64,000 nt of DNA. Source: Paenibacillus wynnii. Its GTDB lineage: Bacteria; Bacillota; Bacilli; Paenibacillales; Paenibacillaceae. Location of the stretch: the NCBI RefSeq assembly GCF_000757885.1, contig NZ_JQCR01000002.1, positions 2,108,001 to 2,172,000 of the forward strand, in the 5' to 3' direction. Made by a program: the position numbers and the translations under genes. The notes under the pieces were generated by a model. It was not told the DNA's origin and ran no database searches. It saw only the letters and a list, made by a program, of their open reading frames with translations. Positions within the stretch are counted from its first letter, which is position 1. Each line of letters starts with the position of its first letter. Shown piece by piece: positions 24,214-33,238 of this stretch.

Positions 24214-25080
24214 ATGGATTGGGTTGAGGAGAGCAAACGATTTGATGAGGCTGCCGAATACTATGATCATTATCGCCCGAGCTATCCCGATGAACTGGTT
24301 GAATGTATTGAATCCAATGCGGGGCTTGGGCCAAGTTCTAAAATCCTGGAGATTGGTGCAGGCAGCGGCAAAGCCTCTGAACTGTTTTTGAACAAAGGGT
24401 ATGAACTGTTATGTATTGAACCTGGCGCCCAGTTGGCAGAAGTGGGGAGGAGGAAGCATCGGGATAAAAAACTGGAATATCTCGTCACCCGCTTTGAGCA
24501 TTGGGATGAACCTGAGAATCACTTTGATTTGATCTTCTCTGCCACCGCATATCATTGGGTACCGCAGCCGATTGGATACAAAAAGTGTGCTAGCACCCTA
24601 AAAGTAGATGGTAATTTGGCGCTGTTTTGGAATATGTACTTTGGTGAAGGCGACCCCCTCTATCAGGAACTCGTCTCTTTATGTAATCAGTATGGTCTTG
24701 TTTACTTTCAGAATGGCAAGGATATGGAGATAAGAATACAGACAATTGCAAAAGAAATGACGGACAGTGGATATTTTCACAACCCTGAGATCATTCGATA
24801 TCCCTGGAAGCAATCCTATAATACGGAGAGCTTCTTAGGGTTTATAAAGACCGGAAACGGCTTTCTCGGGAAATCGAGTAAAGAAAAATCAGAAATCGAA
24901 GCCGAGATCATAGCTGTTTTGGACAAAATGGACGGTAGTGTTGATATTGAGTTTGTTAGTACTTTATTTATTTCGCAAAAGATACCATATGTAATGAGAA
25001 ATGAGCATAATAAGTTTTCCTTGTTTCTCTGCGATCTACATGGCACCAGCCAACAAGGTACCCAATTTCTGCAAGGCTAA
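24214..25080 (+). CDS. class I SAM-dependent methyltransferase
   Basis: 288 residues, ATG behind AAGGGGGGG. Motif I is KILEIGAGSGKAS (44-55), the acidic residue after strand 2 is in LLCIEPG, and the FDLIFSATAYHWV segment is motif IV of Methyltransf_11/25 enzymes. The substrate is unknown. The last ~15 residues (CDLHGTSQQGTQFLQG) are read through the 3' end of the PEP-mutase relic on the other strand, so the original C-terminus was probably different. Confidence 0.85.
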   Translation: MDWVEESKRFDEAAEYYDHYRPSYPDELVECIESNAGLGPSSKILEIGAGSGKASELFLNKGYELLCIEPGAQLAEVGRRKHRDKKLEYLVTRFEHWDEPENHFDLIFSATAYHWVPQPIGYKKCASTLKVDGNLALFWNMYFGEGDPLYQELVSLCNQYGLVYFQNGKDMEIRIQTIAKEMTDSGYFHNPEIIRYPWKQSYNTESFLGFIKTGNGFLGKSSKEKSEIEAEIIAVLDKMDGSVDIEFVSTLFISQKIPYVMRNEHNKFSLFLCDLHGTSQQGTQFLQG

Positions 25081-25245
25081 GGCTCTAACAGTAGTTTGTT
25101 TTAATGTATCCATCAATAGCAAATAGGGATGCGGGCCGTAGCTGATGCGAGCGACGATCAGCATCTCGTTACACAAACCCGGCACGAAGATTCCGTCAGC
25201 GCCGGCTTCCACATAGGCGTGTACCCTTTGAAGGGCATCTTCCAT
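25036..25245 (-). pseudogene. isocitrate lyase/PEP mutase-family relic
   Basis: ALQRVHAYVEAGADGIFVPG is a characteristic strand of the isocitrate lyase/phosphoenolpyruvate mutase superfamily. It is followed after only a few residues by VARISYGPHPYLLLMDTLKQ, which in intact members lies about 35 residues further on, so an internal deletion has occurred. The N-terminal two thirds are absent. Its 3' end overlaps the methyltransferase C-terminus. Confidence 0.6.
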
Positions 25246-25341
25246 CTGGAGTATAGTTAAGATGACTCTAATATTTACAATTCATGATACGATACTGCCA
25301 AATAGCAAACTATTATGACTCTGAAGAATGGGGGGTAATAT

Positions 25342-26841
25342 ATGTCATTATTTAATGAAAAAGACGAGTGTTTTCTTATCCAGACTTTAAAATCGCATAT
25401 ACCAAACGTTGAGGATTTACTTAATTCAGCAGTTGAGGAAGCAGAAATAGACCTTCTTGAGAGCAGGATGAATTGCAAATTTCCAAAAGATTTCAGAAGC
25501 TTATACATGAATTTTAATGGAGAAGGAGAGCAGATTTTTGGCGTTATGGCTGGGCTTGCTTGGATGAACATTGAATCGATAGTAAGCAACTGGAAGTCGC
25601 TTTTGGAATCAGCTTACGATATTATATCCAGCAAACCAGATGTAATAAAAGATGGGAACTACAGAGAAGGCTGGATTCCTTTTGCTGAAGATGGTGGAGG
25701 CTCATTTTGGGCAATTGATTTAGACCCCGGAGAAAAGGGGATACATGGGCAAATTATAACGATAGATCGCAATTCTGATTTTTCATATGTTATTGCGGAA
25801 AGTTTGGGACATTTCTTCAAATTTATCGATTCTAGCCTCAGAAATAGTAGTATTGCTATTAGAGAAGAAGATGATGATGTAATCGTATTATCCCGTAAAA
25901 GTGGAAGTTTGTTGGATGATATTTTGGCTTTGACTAAAATGGATATCGAAGAGAACAGCCTTATCCCTGTAAGCGGATTTTGGGGAGAGTATTTTAAAGA
26001 CGATGTTGAGAGTGGTTTTGTATCTTCAAAAACATTGGCAAAAGAGAGAATGGTATTTATTAGAGCTGATCAAGCTAAAAAATACGGAGTAATATCTTTG
26101 GATATTTTAACCCATATGGTAAATCTTAAAGAACTTATTATACATGCGGATGAAATTACTAATTTTGATGTACTTAAACGGTTGCCTTCTTTAGCAGAAC
26201 TTGTGATAGGATCAGAAGCTTTTAAAGAGTCTGATTTGGAGTACTTAGTTTCTTTAGATGGGTTAAGGCAGCTAACGTTAATAGGACTTTCATTAAAAGA
26301 TATACATAAACTGAAAGATATAAAGAAATTAAAGAGTTTGAGATTATGTAGAATGAACTCAATGGATAGCGAATCAATAGGAACTATAAACAATTTGAAG
26401 GAACTAAGTTTAGAAGAAATGGAGGTTGGCGACCTGCTTTATATTTCAAACCTTAGTAAGTTAATAAAACTAGAGCTCAAACAAGTGACAATACCACATT
26501 TATCATTCTTAAAAGGTTTAAAAAATATAACGTTTTTTGAGACGGATAGCTGTGCAAAAGATGAATCACATATAGAGGTTATAAGTGAATTGAAGAAATT
26601 AAAGCAATTTACTTATCCGGTTGGAGATTTAACAATATTCAAAGATTGTATGAGTCTAAAGCAGGTTGGAGTAGATGCATCAAGACTTAAAGGGTTGGAG
26701 GAGATTTCAGACTGTAATATAGTCGACTTAACTATATTTAATGCAGCATCTGAGGAAAATGCAAAGTCTGTAGTTACTGAGTTTGAAAAATACTTTAAAC
26801 TTCAGTCATATGGATGGCGGGTAACATGGGAGAATTGTTAG
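25342..26841 (+). CDS. SMI1/KNR4 (SUKH) domain protein with leucine-rich repeats
   Basis: 499 residues, ATG behind GGGGGG. Residues ~30-160 form a SUKH-1/SMI1-KNR4 domain: EIDLLESRMNCKFPKDFRSL, YMNFNGEG, WIPFAEDGGGSFWAIDL. A short acidic linker follows, and from about residue 235 the protein consists of degenerate leucine-rich repeats (MVNLKELIIHADEI, LPSLAELVIGSE, LDGLRQLTLIGLS, IKKLKSLRLCRM and more). SUKH proteins serve as immunity proteins against contact-dependent or polymorphic toxins. No toxin is encoded next to it, so it may be an orphan immunity gene. Confidence 0.8.
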   Translation: MSLFNEKDECFLIQTLKSHIPNVEDLLNSAVEEAEIDLLESRMNCKFPKDFRSLYMNFNGEGEQIFGVMAGLAWMNIESIVSNWKSLLESAYDIISSKPDVIKDGNYREGWIPFAEDGGGSFWAIDLDPGEKGIHGQIITIDRNSDFSYVIAESLGHFFKFIDSSLRNSSIAIREEDDDVIVLSRKSGSLLDDILALTKMDIEENSLIPVSGFWGEYFKDDVESGFVSSKTLAKERMVFIRADQAKKYGVISLDILTHMVNLKELIIHADEITNFDVLKRLPSLAELVIGSEAFKESDLEYLVSLDGLRQLTLIGLSLKDIHKLKDIKKLKSLRLCRMNSMDSESIGTINNLKELSLEEMEVGDLLYISNLSKLIKLELKQVTIPHLSFLKGLKNITFFETDSCAKDESHIEVISELKKLKQFTYPVGDLTIFKDCMSLKQVGVDASRLKGLEEISDCNIVDLTIFNAASEENAKSVVTEFEKYFKLQSYGWRVTWENC

Positions 26842-27007
26842 AACTGATAAGAAAGTTGTTTATTTATCAGATTAAAACCTTTAGGGCACACTCACTTTGA
26901 GGATGCTCTATTTCGATTTTCAATATCTACATCCCATCTGGTAGAATAGGGGAAATAATAGTTCTCAATATTCTAGTAACTTGATTATATGCTTGGGGAG
27001 GTAGACC

Positions 27008-27247
27008 ATGGACAAAGAACTAATCGCGCAACTGACGCAGTGGCATGAAGATGGTGAACACCAGAAGATTGTAGACACTCTGATGGAGATTCCTCCAGTG
27101 GATAGAGATTATGAGGGGATCAGCAGTCTGGCAAGAGCGTATAACAATCTGGGACATTATGAGGAAGCACTTGAACAGTTTGCGATGATTGCGGAACAGG
27201 GGCAGAATGACCTTCTGTGGTATGATCATAATAGTATTCAAGGGTGA
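27008..27247 (+). pseudogene. truncated TPR-SUKH paralogue
   Basis: The 79 residues match the first ~75 of the intact gene at 53844 almost position by position (WHEDGEHQKIVDTLMEIPP against WHEEDEYQEIIDAIMEIPP; ALEQFAMIAEQG against GLEQFLTIAEEG). Homology stops after LLWY where the TPR array should continue, and the SUKH domain is missing. RBS GGGGAGG and ATG are intact, so a short helical peptide may be produced. Confidence 0.7.
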
Positions 27248-27281
27248 TGGTAACAGGCTGCTATTCCATAGACACTAAAAA

Positions 27282-27347
27282 GACCCCAAGGCTATAAGCT
27301 GCTTCTGGTACTCAACCGGAGGCAGCTTATTTAGCCTTCGTTGGGTC
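27282..27347. repeat. 66-bp imperfect palindrome, terminator or element end
   Basis: GACCCCAAGGCTATAAGCTG and the complement of CAGCTTATTTAGCCTTCGTTGGGTC form arms of nearly 30 bases with a few bulges around CTGGTACTCAACCGG. It lies right behind the truncated TPR gene, so it may be a leftover of whatever cut that gene. No transposase is visible. Confidence 0.55.
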
Positions 27348-27520
27348 GATGTTGTGGAGATCTGCTGAGCCCCTACAGGGATGTGCCGTGCTTAAAGGAA
27401 AGAGTTAATGTAAAATAATAAGATACTGCAGTAAGCTCTTTTATTTGTAATTTTTGTCTATGCTTAGATTACAGTATCCGGCGGTGAACAAATAGCAATA
27501 CTTGCAGGAAGAGGGATCAA

Positions 27521-28213
27521 GTGAAAAAGATACTCGTGATTGATGATGAAGCGGCCCTTAGGGACTTAATAGAGCTTGTGCTCAAAAGAGAAAACTTTCG
27601 GGTAAAAACCGCAGAAAATGGCAGTACGGGACTTGCGGAGCTGGATTCCTTTCAGCCGGATCTGGTTTTACTGGATTTAATGCTGCCAGATTACTCTGGC
27701 TATGATCTGTGCAAGGAAATTATCAAGAAACAAGCAATTCCCGTTATTATGCTGTCGGCGAAGAATGAAATTATAGATAAAGTATTGGGACTTGAGCTCG
27801 GGGCGGAGGATTATATTACCAAGCCGTTTGATAACCGGGAGCTCATAGCCAGAATCAAAGTTGTGCTTAGAAGATACGAGAATAATGATCTGAAAAAAGA
27901 AGAAGACCGGATTATCTATGGCGAACTGGCTTTTGATCTGGAAACCAAAGTGGTGCTGAAAAACGGAATCCCAATTTCGCTGACAGCCAAAGAATTTAAA
28001 ATTCTGGAAACGCTGCTGAAAAGACCGGGTAAGATTTTTACAAGGGATGAGCTTCTGGAGATCGTATGGGGATATGATTTCTTGGGTGACAGCCGCAGCG
28101 TGGATATGACCATCATGCGGTTAAGAAAGAAGCTGGAAGAGGACGCTGAAAGTCCAAAGTACGTTAAGACCATTTATGGATTTGGTTACCAGCTTGGAGG
28201 TGACTTGGTCTGA
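27521..28213 (+). CDS. OmpR/PhoB-family response regulator
   Basis: 230 residues starting at GTG behind AGGAAGAGGG. Receiver domain with acidic pair D8-D9, phospho-acceptor D52 (LLDLMLPD) and K101 (ITKPFD). A winged-helix DNA-binding domain follows (LTAKEFKILETLL, TRDELLEIVWG, VDMTIMRLRKKLE, TIYGFGYQL). It is paired with the histidine kinase directly downstream and with a lipoprotein gene after it, which may be a target or an accessory sensor. Confidence 0.9.
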   Translation: MKKILVIDDEAALRDLIELVLKRENFRVKTAENGSTGLAELDSFQPDLVLLDLMLPDYSGYDLCKEIIKKQAIPVIMLSAKNEIIDKVLGLELGAEDYITKPFDNRELIARIKVVLRRYENNDLKKEEDRIIYGELAFDLETKVVLKNGIPISLTAKEFKILETLLKRPGKIFTRDELLEIVWGYDFLGDSRSVDMTIMRLRKKLEEDAESPKYVKTIYGFGYQLGGDLV

Positions 28214-28230
28214 AATATGCAACCCGGCTG

Positions 28231-29610
28231 TTGTTGAATTACTTACTTTTCTCGGTGTTGTCCTTTGCCGTGATTATTGTTTCTGTGAATAAAGCGATCG
28301 ATTACTTCAGTTTTGTGACTATTGAAAAGCAAATGATGGAAAAGGCTGATTTATGTGAGTTGTCCTTTAGAGAGATACTCGCCAAGCATGAAAAAGCAGA
28401 AGGTGAGGGACAAGTCTCGAATGTGCCGAGAAGCGCTCTGGAAACGCTGAAAGCTTCAGGCCAGGAAGTGCGGATCTATGACAGTAATCAGAAGCTTCTG
28501 GGCCTCGCGGTGAATGGAATCATCGTTTATGACGGAAATCCTTTGATTTTTAAGGGGAATATTGAGAATGCGCTCAAGGGGAATTATTCTTACTCGGTCA
28601 CCGATAATAAATTACTGTATTTCGCCATACCGATTCAAGATATGTATTATCAGAATATCTATGTATTCGAGTTTGTGGAGGACATCTCTTACTTTTACGA
28701 GATCATGAATCAGATCCGTTATATCTTGTTTGCCAGTGCAGGAGGCTTTCTTGTTCCGATTACTCTTTCCAGCTTATTCATTGCCCGCAATACGACAAAA
28801 CCGATTAAATATCTGCTTGGGGCTACAGAAAAGTTCTCCAAACAGCAGTTCGAGCAGGTTGAATTGAACAGGAAAGATGAGCTGGGGATGCTGGCAGCGG
28901 GATTAAACCGGATGGGTATCCAATTGAATGACTATATTCAGTACCAGAAGCAGTTTGTCTCGAACGTGTCTCATGAGCTAAAAACACCGCTCGCTGCCAT
29001 CCGGGGTTTCTCCCAATATTTATATGAGGGCGATAATGAGGATAAAGAGCTGCAAAAGATATATTTTCATCTTGTGAATGAATCCGACCGCCTTACCCTG
29101 CTCATCAATGAGTTATTGATGCTGTCCCGCTTTGATAAAGCAGGTCCGGATGAGATTGGCACGGAAAAGACGGATTTATCCGAATTAACCGGTCAAGTGA
29201 TTGCAGATATGAGAGCCAAAGCTGAGGGCAAAGCAATATCGCTGGAAGTAAAGCTGGAAAAAGGGGCTTTTGCCTATGTAAATCAAATATTGATGTCACA
29301 CGCTATTGCGAATATTCTAGATAACGCCATCAAGTATTCTAATGCCAACACTCATATACAGATTGAGACGTTGATCAGACAGAAGGAAGCCGTTATACAA
29401 ATAAGGGATCAGGGCATTGGGATCGGCGAGGACGAGATTGCACAAGTTCAGGAGAGATTTTATAGAGCGAGGAATTCAAATGAAGCCAAAGGTTCGGGCC
29501 TGGGACTGTCCATGTGCAAGGAAATAGCCGAAAAATTCAATGGGTATTTGGTTATTGAGAGCAAAATTGATGTAGGAAGCACCGTTTCCATCGTTCTTCC
29601 GTTGGTGTGA
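28231..29610 (+). CDS. membrane sensor histidine kinase
   Basis: Two transmembrane helices (about 3-21 and 162-184) flank a ~140-residue extracellular sensor. A HAMP-like segment leads to the H-box FVSNVSHELKTPLAAIRGF (H248) and an HATPase domain (NILDNAIKYS, DQGIGI, GSGLGLSMC). The start is uncertain: TTG 28231 is conventional, but the frame extends upstream to a CTG at 28210 that overlaps the regulator's stop and stands about 9 bases after GGAGG, adding KYATRLL before the first helix. It phosphorylates the cognate OmpR-type regulator; the signal is unknown. Confidence 0.85.
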   Translation: MLNYLLFSVLSFAVIIVSVNKAIDYFSFVTIEKQMMEKADLCELSFREILAKHEKAEGEGQVSNVPRSALETLKASGQEVRIYDSNQKLLGLAVNGIIVYDGNPLIFKGNIENALKGNYSYSVTDNKLLYFAIPIQDMYYQNIYVFEFVEDISYFYEIMNQIRYILFASAGGFLVPITLSSLFIARNTTKPIKYLLGATEKFSKQQFEQVELNRKDELGMLAAGLNRMGIQLNDYIQYQKQFVSNVSHELKTPLAAIRGFSQYLYEGDNEDKELQKIYFHLVNESDRLTLLINELLMLSRFDKAGPDEIGTEKTDLSELTGQVIADMRAKAEGKAISLEVKLEKGAFAYVNQILMSHAIANILDNAIKYSNANTHIQIETLIRQKEAVIQIRDQGIGIGEDEIAQVQERFYRARNSNEAKGSGLGLSMCKEIAEKFNGYLVIESKIDVGSTVSIVLPLV

Positions 29611-29712
29611 AGTGAAGTTACAAGAATGATACAAGTCTGTTATAACACTAATAAATTGTTTTTCTATAATAACCTCATAAGATTAAAACATTAAATTTTT
29701 GGAGGGGTAAAG

Positions 29713-30426
29713 ATGAAAGCATTAAGAAAATCAGCAATCTTCCTGTTGCTCACAGTATTTCTGATGACACTTTTGGCGGGATGCCAAAAAAACCAGGCCG
29801 ATTCGCCTACGGCAACAACCACTGCCAATGAAGCAACGGAGGCACCGAGCGAGGCTCCGACTGAGGCGCCAACCACGGCACCAACCGATCCATCATCCGG
29901 GAACAACTCCGGTTCCGAGGTAATCAAGGAAGGCACTATTCAAAAGGACGGGAATGTGATCCTAAAGCAGCTATCCTTTGTCTATAAAGACCATACTGTG
30001 GCCATTTCTGATATTGTTGACGATGAAAAGCTCGAAAGCATGCTGGGAACAGCGGTAGAGAAGAAAGCCCACACCTATTCCTTAGACGATGGGTTGAATA
30101 TGGATACGCTGATCGGTTTCACCGAGAAACAATACAAATTTCCGGGGGTAGAAATCAAAACCATCGATGCGGCTGAAGGCAAGAAGTTCTATATCTTCAA
30201 TATTAAAATTACCGATCCCAAATATACTACAATACGAAATATCAAAGTCGGCGACAGTGTGGAAAAGCTTAAGGGAGCCTACCCCGAAGGAAATCTAATC
30301 GGGAATGGAGCACCTAATGAAGAGGATGATTTCCGGTATGCGCCGGCAAATTATGTGGATGCAATGATATTTCATATAAAAGATGCCAAGATTGAAAGTA
30401 TTCTCATGTACACGCTTCTGGACTGA
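29713..30426 (+). CDS. lipoprotein of unknown function
   Basis: Lipobox LLAGC with C24, then a Thr/Pro/Glu linker with repeats of EAPTEAPT type, and a ~170-residue mixed alpha/beta domain (KQLSFVYKDHTVAISDIVD ... IRNIKVGDSVEKLKGAYP ... ANYVDAMIFHIKDAKIESI). The last part resembles domains that repeat the motif 'G(D/M)S..ev...G'. It lies 100 bases behind the kinase gene with its own GGAGGGG RBS, and may report to or be controlled by that two-component system. Confidence 0.7.
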   Translation: MKALRKSAIFLLLTVFLMTLLAGCQKNQADSPTATTTANEATEAPSEAPTEAPTTAPTDPSSGNNSGSEVIKEGTIQKDGNVILKQLSFVYKDHTVAISDIVDDEKLESMLGTAVEKKAHTYSLDDGLNMDTLIGFTEKQYKFPGVEIKTIDAAEGKKFYIFNIKITDPKYTTIRNIKVGDSVEKLKGAYPEGNLIGNGAPNEEDDFRYAPANYVDAMIFHIKDAKIESILMYTLLD

Positions 30427-30566
30427 TTTTAAAAAGCCTCTTTGTTTTGAGTAATGTCCGTAATTTATTTCATAACGGTAGGGCAAGTTATTCCCAAGTT
30501 GTTTTTCTAAAAATAATTATAACCCTGCTGTAGTCTTTCGATTACATGTTCCGCATGGCGGTAATA

Positions 30567-30940
30567 TTAGAAACTATGGTTTACACTTTCCTGGGCAAGA
30601 CCGCTATGGAGCAGTCCCCAAGCACACTCCCTCATCATATTCATGTATTTCATATCATGGAGAATGGTATACTGTTCCTCTTCGTATTCGCCGAAATACG
30701 ATTGTAACCAAAGTTTCTCTTGCTGCGGTGTAAACCCGTTAGTGAAGGGATTGGAGGCCAAGTCAAAAAAAACGTCGCCAACCCCGCATAGCTCCCAATC
30801 AACGACATGAAGCTGTTGATCTGGTTGGGATCATAGCAAATTAAATAAGTAATAGTCATTGTGGCAAAACTTATGGCTGTATATCAAGCTGGAAACGAAT
30901 TTTATTACCGCCAACGTCATCGAATCCAACATCAGATGAA
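30567..30940 (-). pseudogene. phosphotransferase (APH/choline kinase-type) C-terminal relic
   Basis: The minus-strand frame encodes SHKFCHNDYYLFNLL, an in-frame TGA, then QLHVVDWELCGVGDVFFDLA and FGEYEEEQYTILHDMKYMNM. The HNDxxxxN loop and the V-D-W-E metal site identify the APH/choline kinase fold. The N-terminal lobe is missing: upstream of about 30940 the DNA belongs to an AraC-type fragment on the other strand. Broken by a stop and truncated. Confidence 0.6.
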
Positions 30941-31286
30941 TGAAAGGATCTATGTAGGGCTGACACGTTATCAGTGGGTAAATGGTCAATTTGCAACAAC
31001 CTATCTGCTTTCGGTTCAGGTATTATCGGGTAAGGATTTACCACAAGACCTAACATATGATCGCATCCCTAGAAGCAAATATGTTGTATTCACCTATATC
31101 GGAGGGTTTCATGCCAGGAACCTCACGATCAAGCATTTAGAGCAAATGTGGAAGTGTATCGAAAACAGGAGAGATTCCTATCACCAGTCTCAACCGTTTC
31201 ATTTTGAGGTCATCAATGAGGATCATGTCACAGAAGAGTATTGCGAGGTAGAGATCTATAAGCTACCGGAAAAGAAGGTTGAATAG
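30941..31286 (+). pseudogene. GyrI-like effector-binding domain of an AraC-type regulator, N-terminus lost
   Basis: From YVGLTRYQWVNGQ to the end the reading frame matches the C-terminal GyrI-like effector-binding domain of AraC-family regulators (IPRSKYVVFTYIGGFHA ... FHFEVINEDHVTEEYCEVEIY). The frame continues upstream to ATG 30861, but that part overlaps the APH relic and is not AraC-like, and no RBS is seen. The DNA-binding half has been deleted. Confidence 0.6.
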
Positions 31287-31340
31287 AGCGAAATCTAATG
31301 TCCAATGTGGGGATTTGTAGGATCATTAGATATATAGAAA

Positions 31341-31380
31341 GAAGGATAGTCCTATAGATTCATGGACTATCCTTCTTTAT
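31341..31380. terminator. terminator behind the siderophore transport operon
   Basis: GAAGGATAGTCC and GGACTATCCTTC form a 12-bp stem followed by TTTAT on the plus strand; mirrored A-rich flank lets it serve the minus-strand operon too. Confidence 0.8.
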
Positions 31381-31391
31381 TAAATCTTTAT

Positions 31392-32207
31392 TCAAGAGTA
31401 CATTTTCATTTTATTATGATGTCGTCCAATCGGTACCACAGAAGGAGAGCCCGAAACGAAGTCTTTGATTATAGTGCACTGGAGACAGAAAATGTCTTGG
31501 ATCAATTTGCTTGTAATAACCTTTGATGGCTCGCCTTCGGTTACAAGCTTTCCTTCATGAAGAGCAAAAATATGATCTGCATAGCGTGCGGACAAATTAA
31601 TATCATGAAGAACCATTACAATGGTTGTACCACGTTTACGGTTCAGGTCTGTCAGCAGATCAAGAATCTCGACTTGATAGGTGATATCTAAGTAGGTGGT
31701 GGGTTCATCCAGAAACAAGATGTCTGTTTGTTGTGCCAGAGCCATCGCAATCCAGACACGCTGTCTTTGACCACCTGAGAGCTCATCGATATTCCGATCG
31801 GCAAATTCAGTAATATTCATTATTTCCATGGCCTCAGCAACAGCTTCATAATCCTTTTTTGTCCAACCCCTCAGAAATGTTTGGTGTGGGTATCTTCCTC
31901 GTCCAACCAAATCTGCAACCGTTATTCCCTCTGGAACAATAGGAGATTGAGGCAAAAGCCCTAACACACGTGCCAATTGTTTTGGAGGAATTTTGTGAAT
32001 GGGTACTCCATCCAAGGTAACCTGCCCGGAAGTAGGTTTAATAAGCCTAGCCATCGTTTTAAGTAGTGTAGATTTACCACAGCCGTTGGCTCCAATAATA
32101 ATGCTTATTTTATTACTTGGAATGGAAATACTCACATCATGCAGAATGGTTTTATTATCGTATCCAGCGGTGATGGTTTCAGCTTGAAAAGTATGTGTTG
32201 GGTTCAT
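31392..32207 (-). CDS. iron-siderophore ABC transporter ATP-binding protein
   Basis: 271 residues of the FecE/FhuC class: Walker A GANGCGKST (39-47), signature LSGGQ (143-147), Walker B LFLDEPT and the switch His in VLHDIN. It energises uptake through the two permeases upstream on the same strand. Its start overlaps the last base of the permease stop. The last gene of a four-gene operon (binding protein, permease, permease, ATPase) under a Fur box. Confidence 0.9.
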   Translation of the reverse strand: MNPTHTFQAETITAGYDNKTILHDVSISIPSNKISIIIGANGCGKSTLLKTMARLIKPTSGQVTLDGVPIHKIPPKQLARVLGLLPQSPIVPEGITVADLVGRGRYPHQTFLRGWTKKDYEAVAEAMEIMNITEFADRNIDELSGGQRQRVWIAMALAQQTDILFLDEPTTYLDITYQVEILDLLTDLNRKRGTTIVMVLHDINLSARYADHIFALHEGKLVTEGEPSKVITSKLIQDIFCLQCTIIKDFVSGSPSVVPIGRHHNKMKMYS

Positions 32208-33238
32208 TATAAATCACCCTTTCGATTGATTCGGATCAGCAAGTAGATCAAGTAAGGCGCACCTAGAATGCCTGTAATTACACCTACAGGGTATCTAGTA
32301 ACGAATGCGAATTGCCCAATAAGATCTGATGCTAAAACTAAAATGATTCCAACAAGACCCGCTGGGATAATGCTTGAAAAACCTACACCAACAAGTCTTT
32401 TTGCGATAGGTCCAGCAAGGAATGCGACAAATGCAATGGGTCCTGTTGTAGCTGTAGCTAATGCAATGATAAGTACAGAACTGATAATAAGTGCAATTCT
32501 TGTCTTATCCGTATCGACTCCAAGTGAAGTTGCTGCTTGCTCTCCAAGTTCTAACATATCTAATTGTTTCCTAAGTGCCATGATGATAGGTGTGAAGATA
32601 AGAACTGTAATGATCAGAGGATAAAGATTCTCCATCTTGGCACCATTTAGACTACCGCTTAGCCATCTCATGGCAGTAGGCACATCTTGTTGTCGACCAA
32701 TAAGTAAAAAGTAGGAAATTACAGCGTTTAGCATAGCTTGAATGCCAATTCCGATTAAGATGAGTCTACCAATCGAAAAAGAGGACCCTTTGGACAATAG
32801 GAAAATTACGAACACAGTTGCAAGTCCACCCACAACAGAAGCAATAGAAACAACCATATTACTGGCCTGTAATACAATGATACAAAAAACAGCGGACGCA
32901 CTAGAACCAGCCGTTATTCCTATTACATTTGGGTTTGCTAAAGGATTTCGTAACATGGTCTGGAATATATATCCGCCAACACCGAAAGCAAATCCAGAGA
33001 AAACACCTGCGATCATCCTCGGAAAACGTATCGTACCCACTGCAAATGTGGCACCTTTTACATCCTCACCCAGTAGAACACGAACTACATCCTGAACGGG
33101 ATAAATTGTATTTCCTAGCATAAGCATCGTGCAGCACAATGCGAAAGCGATACTTGCAAATAAGGAAGTCATGAGTATAAAACGACGACGTCTTTTGGCT
33201 CTACCTAAAATAATATAGTTCAAGTTTTCATTCATCAT
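32207..33238 (-). CDS. iron-siderophore ABC transporter permease (FecD-like)
   Basis: 343 residues, about nine to ten hydrophobic helices, with FecCD-family landmarks: RFPRMIAGVFSGFAFGVGG near the N-terminus, NPLANPNVIGITAGSSASAV, MRWLSGSL, GQAATSLGVD (the coupling loop) and GPIAFVAFLAGPIAKRLVG. It forms the second half of the membrane channel with the upstream permease. Overlaps that gene by 4 bases. Confidence 0.9.
   Translation of the reverse strand: MMNENLNYIILGRAKRRRRFILMTSLFASIAFALCCTMLMLGNTIYPVQDVVRVLLGEDVKGATFAVGTIRFPRMIAGVFSGFAFGVGGYIFQTMLRNPLANPNVIGITAGSSASAVFCIIVLQASNMVVSIASVVGGLATVFVIFLLSKGSSFSIGRLILIGIGIQAMLNAVISYFLLIGRQQDVPTAMRWLSGSLNGAKMENLYPLIITVLIFTPIIMALRKQLDMLELGEQAATSLGVDTDKTRIALIISSVLIIALATATTGPIAFVAFLAGPIAKRLVGVGFSSIIPAGLVGIILVLASDLIGQFAFVTRYPVGVITGILGAPYLIYLLIRINRKGDL

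Noticed and set aside
30465..30495. Possible further site-repeat copy (CATAACGGTAGGGCAAGTT)
   Set aside because: Only the right-hand part resembles the repeat and the CCGTATCATAAG core is disrupted, so it was not counted.
30861..30940. 5' extension of the GyrI-domain frame to an ATG at 30861
   Set aside because: The same DNA encodes the APH relic on the other strand (SHKFCHND...), and no RBS is present, so the extension is accidental.
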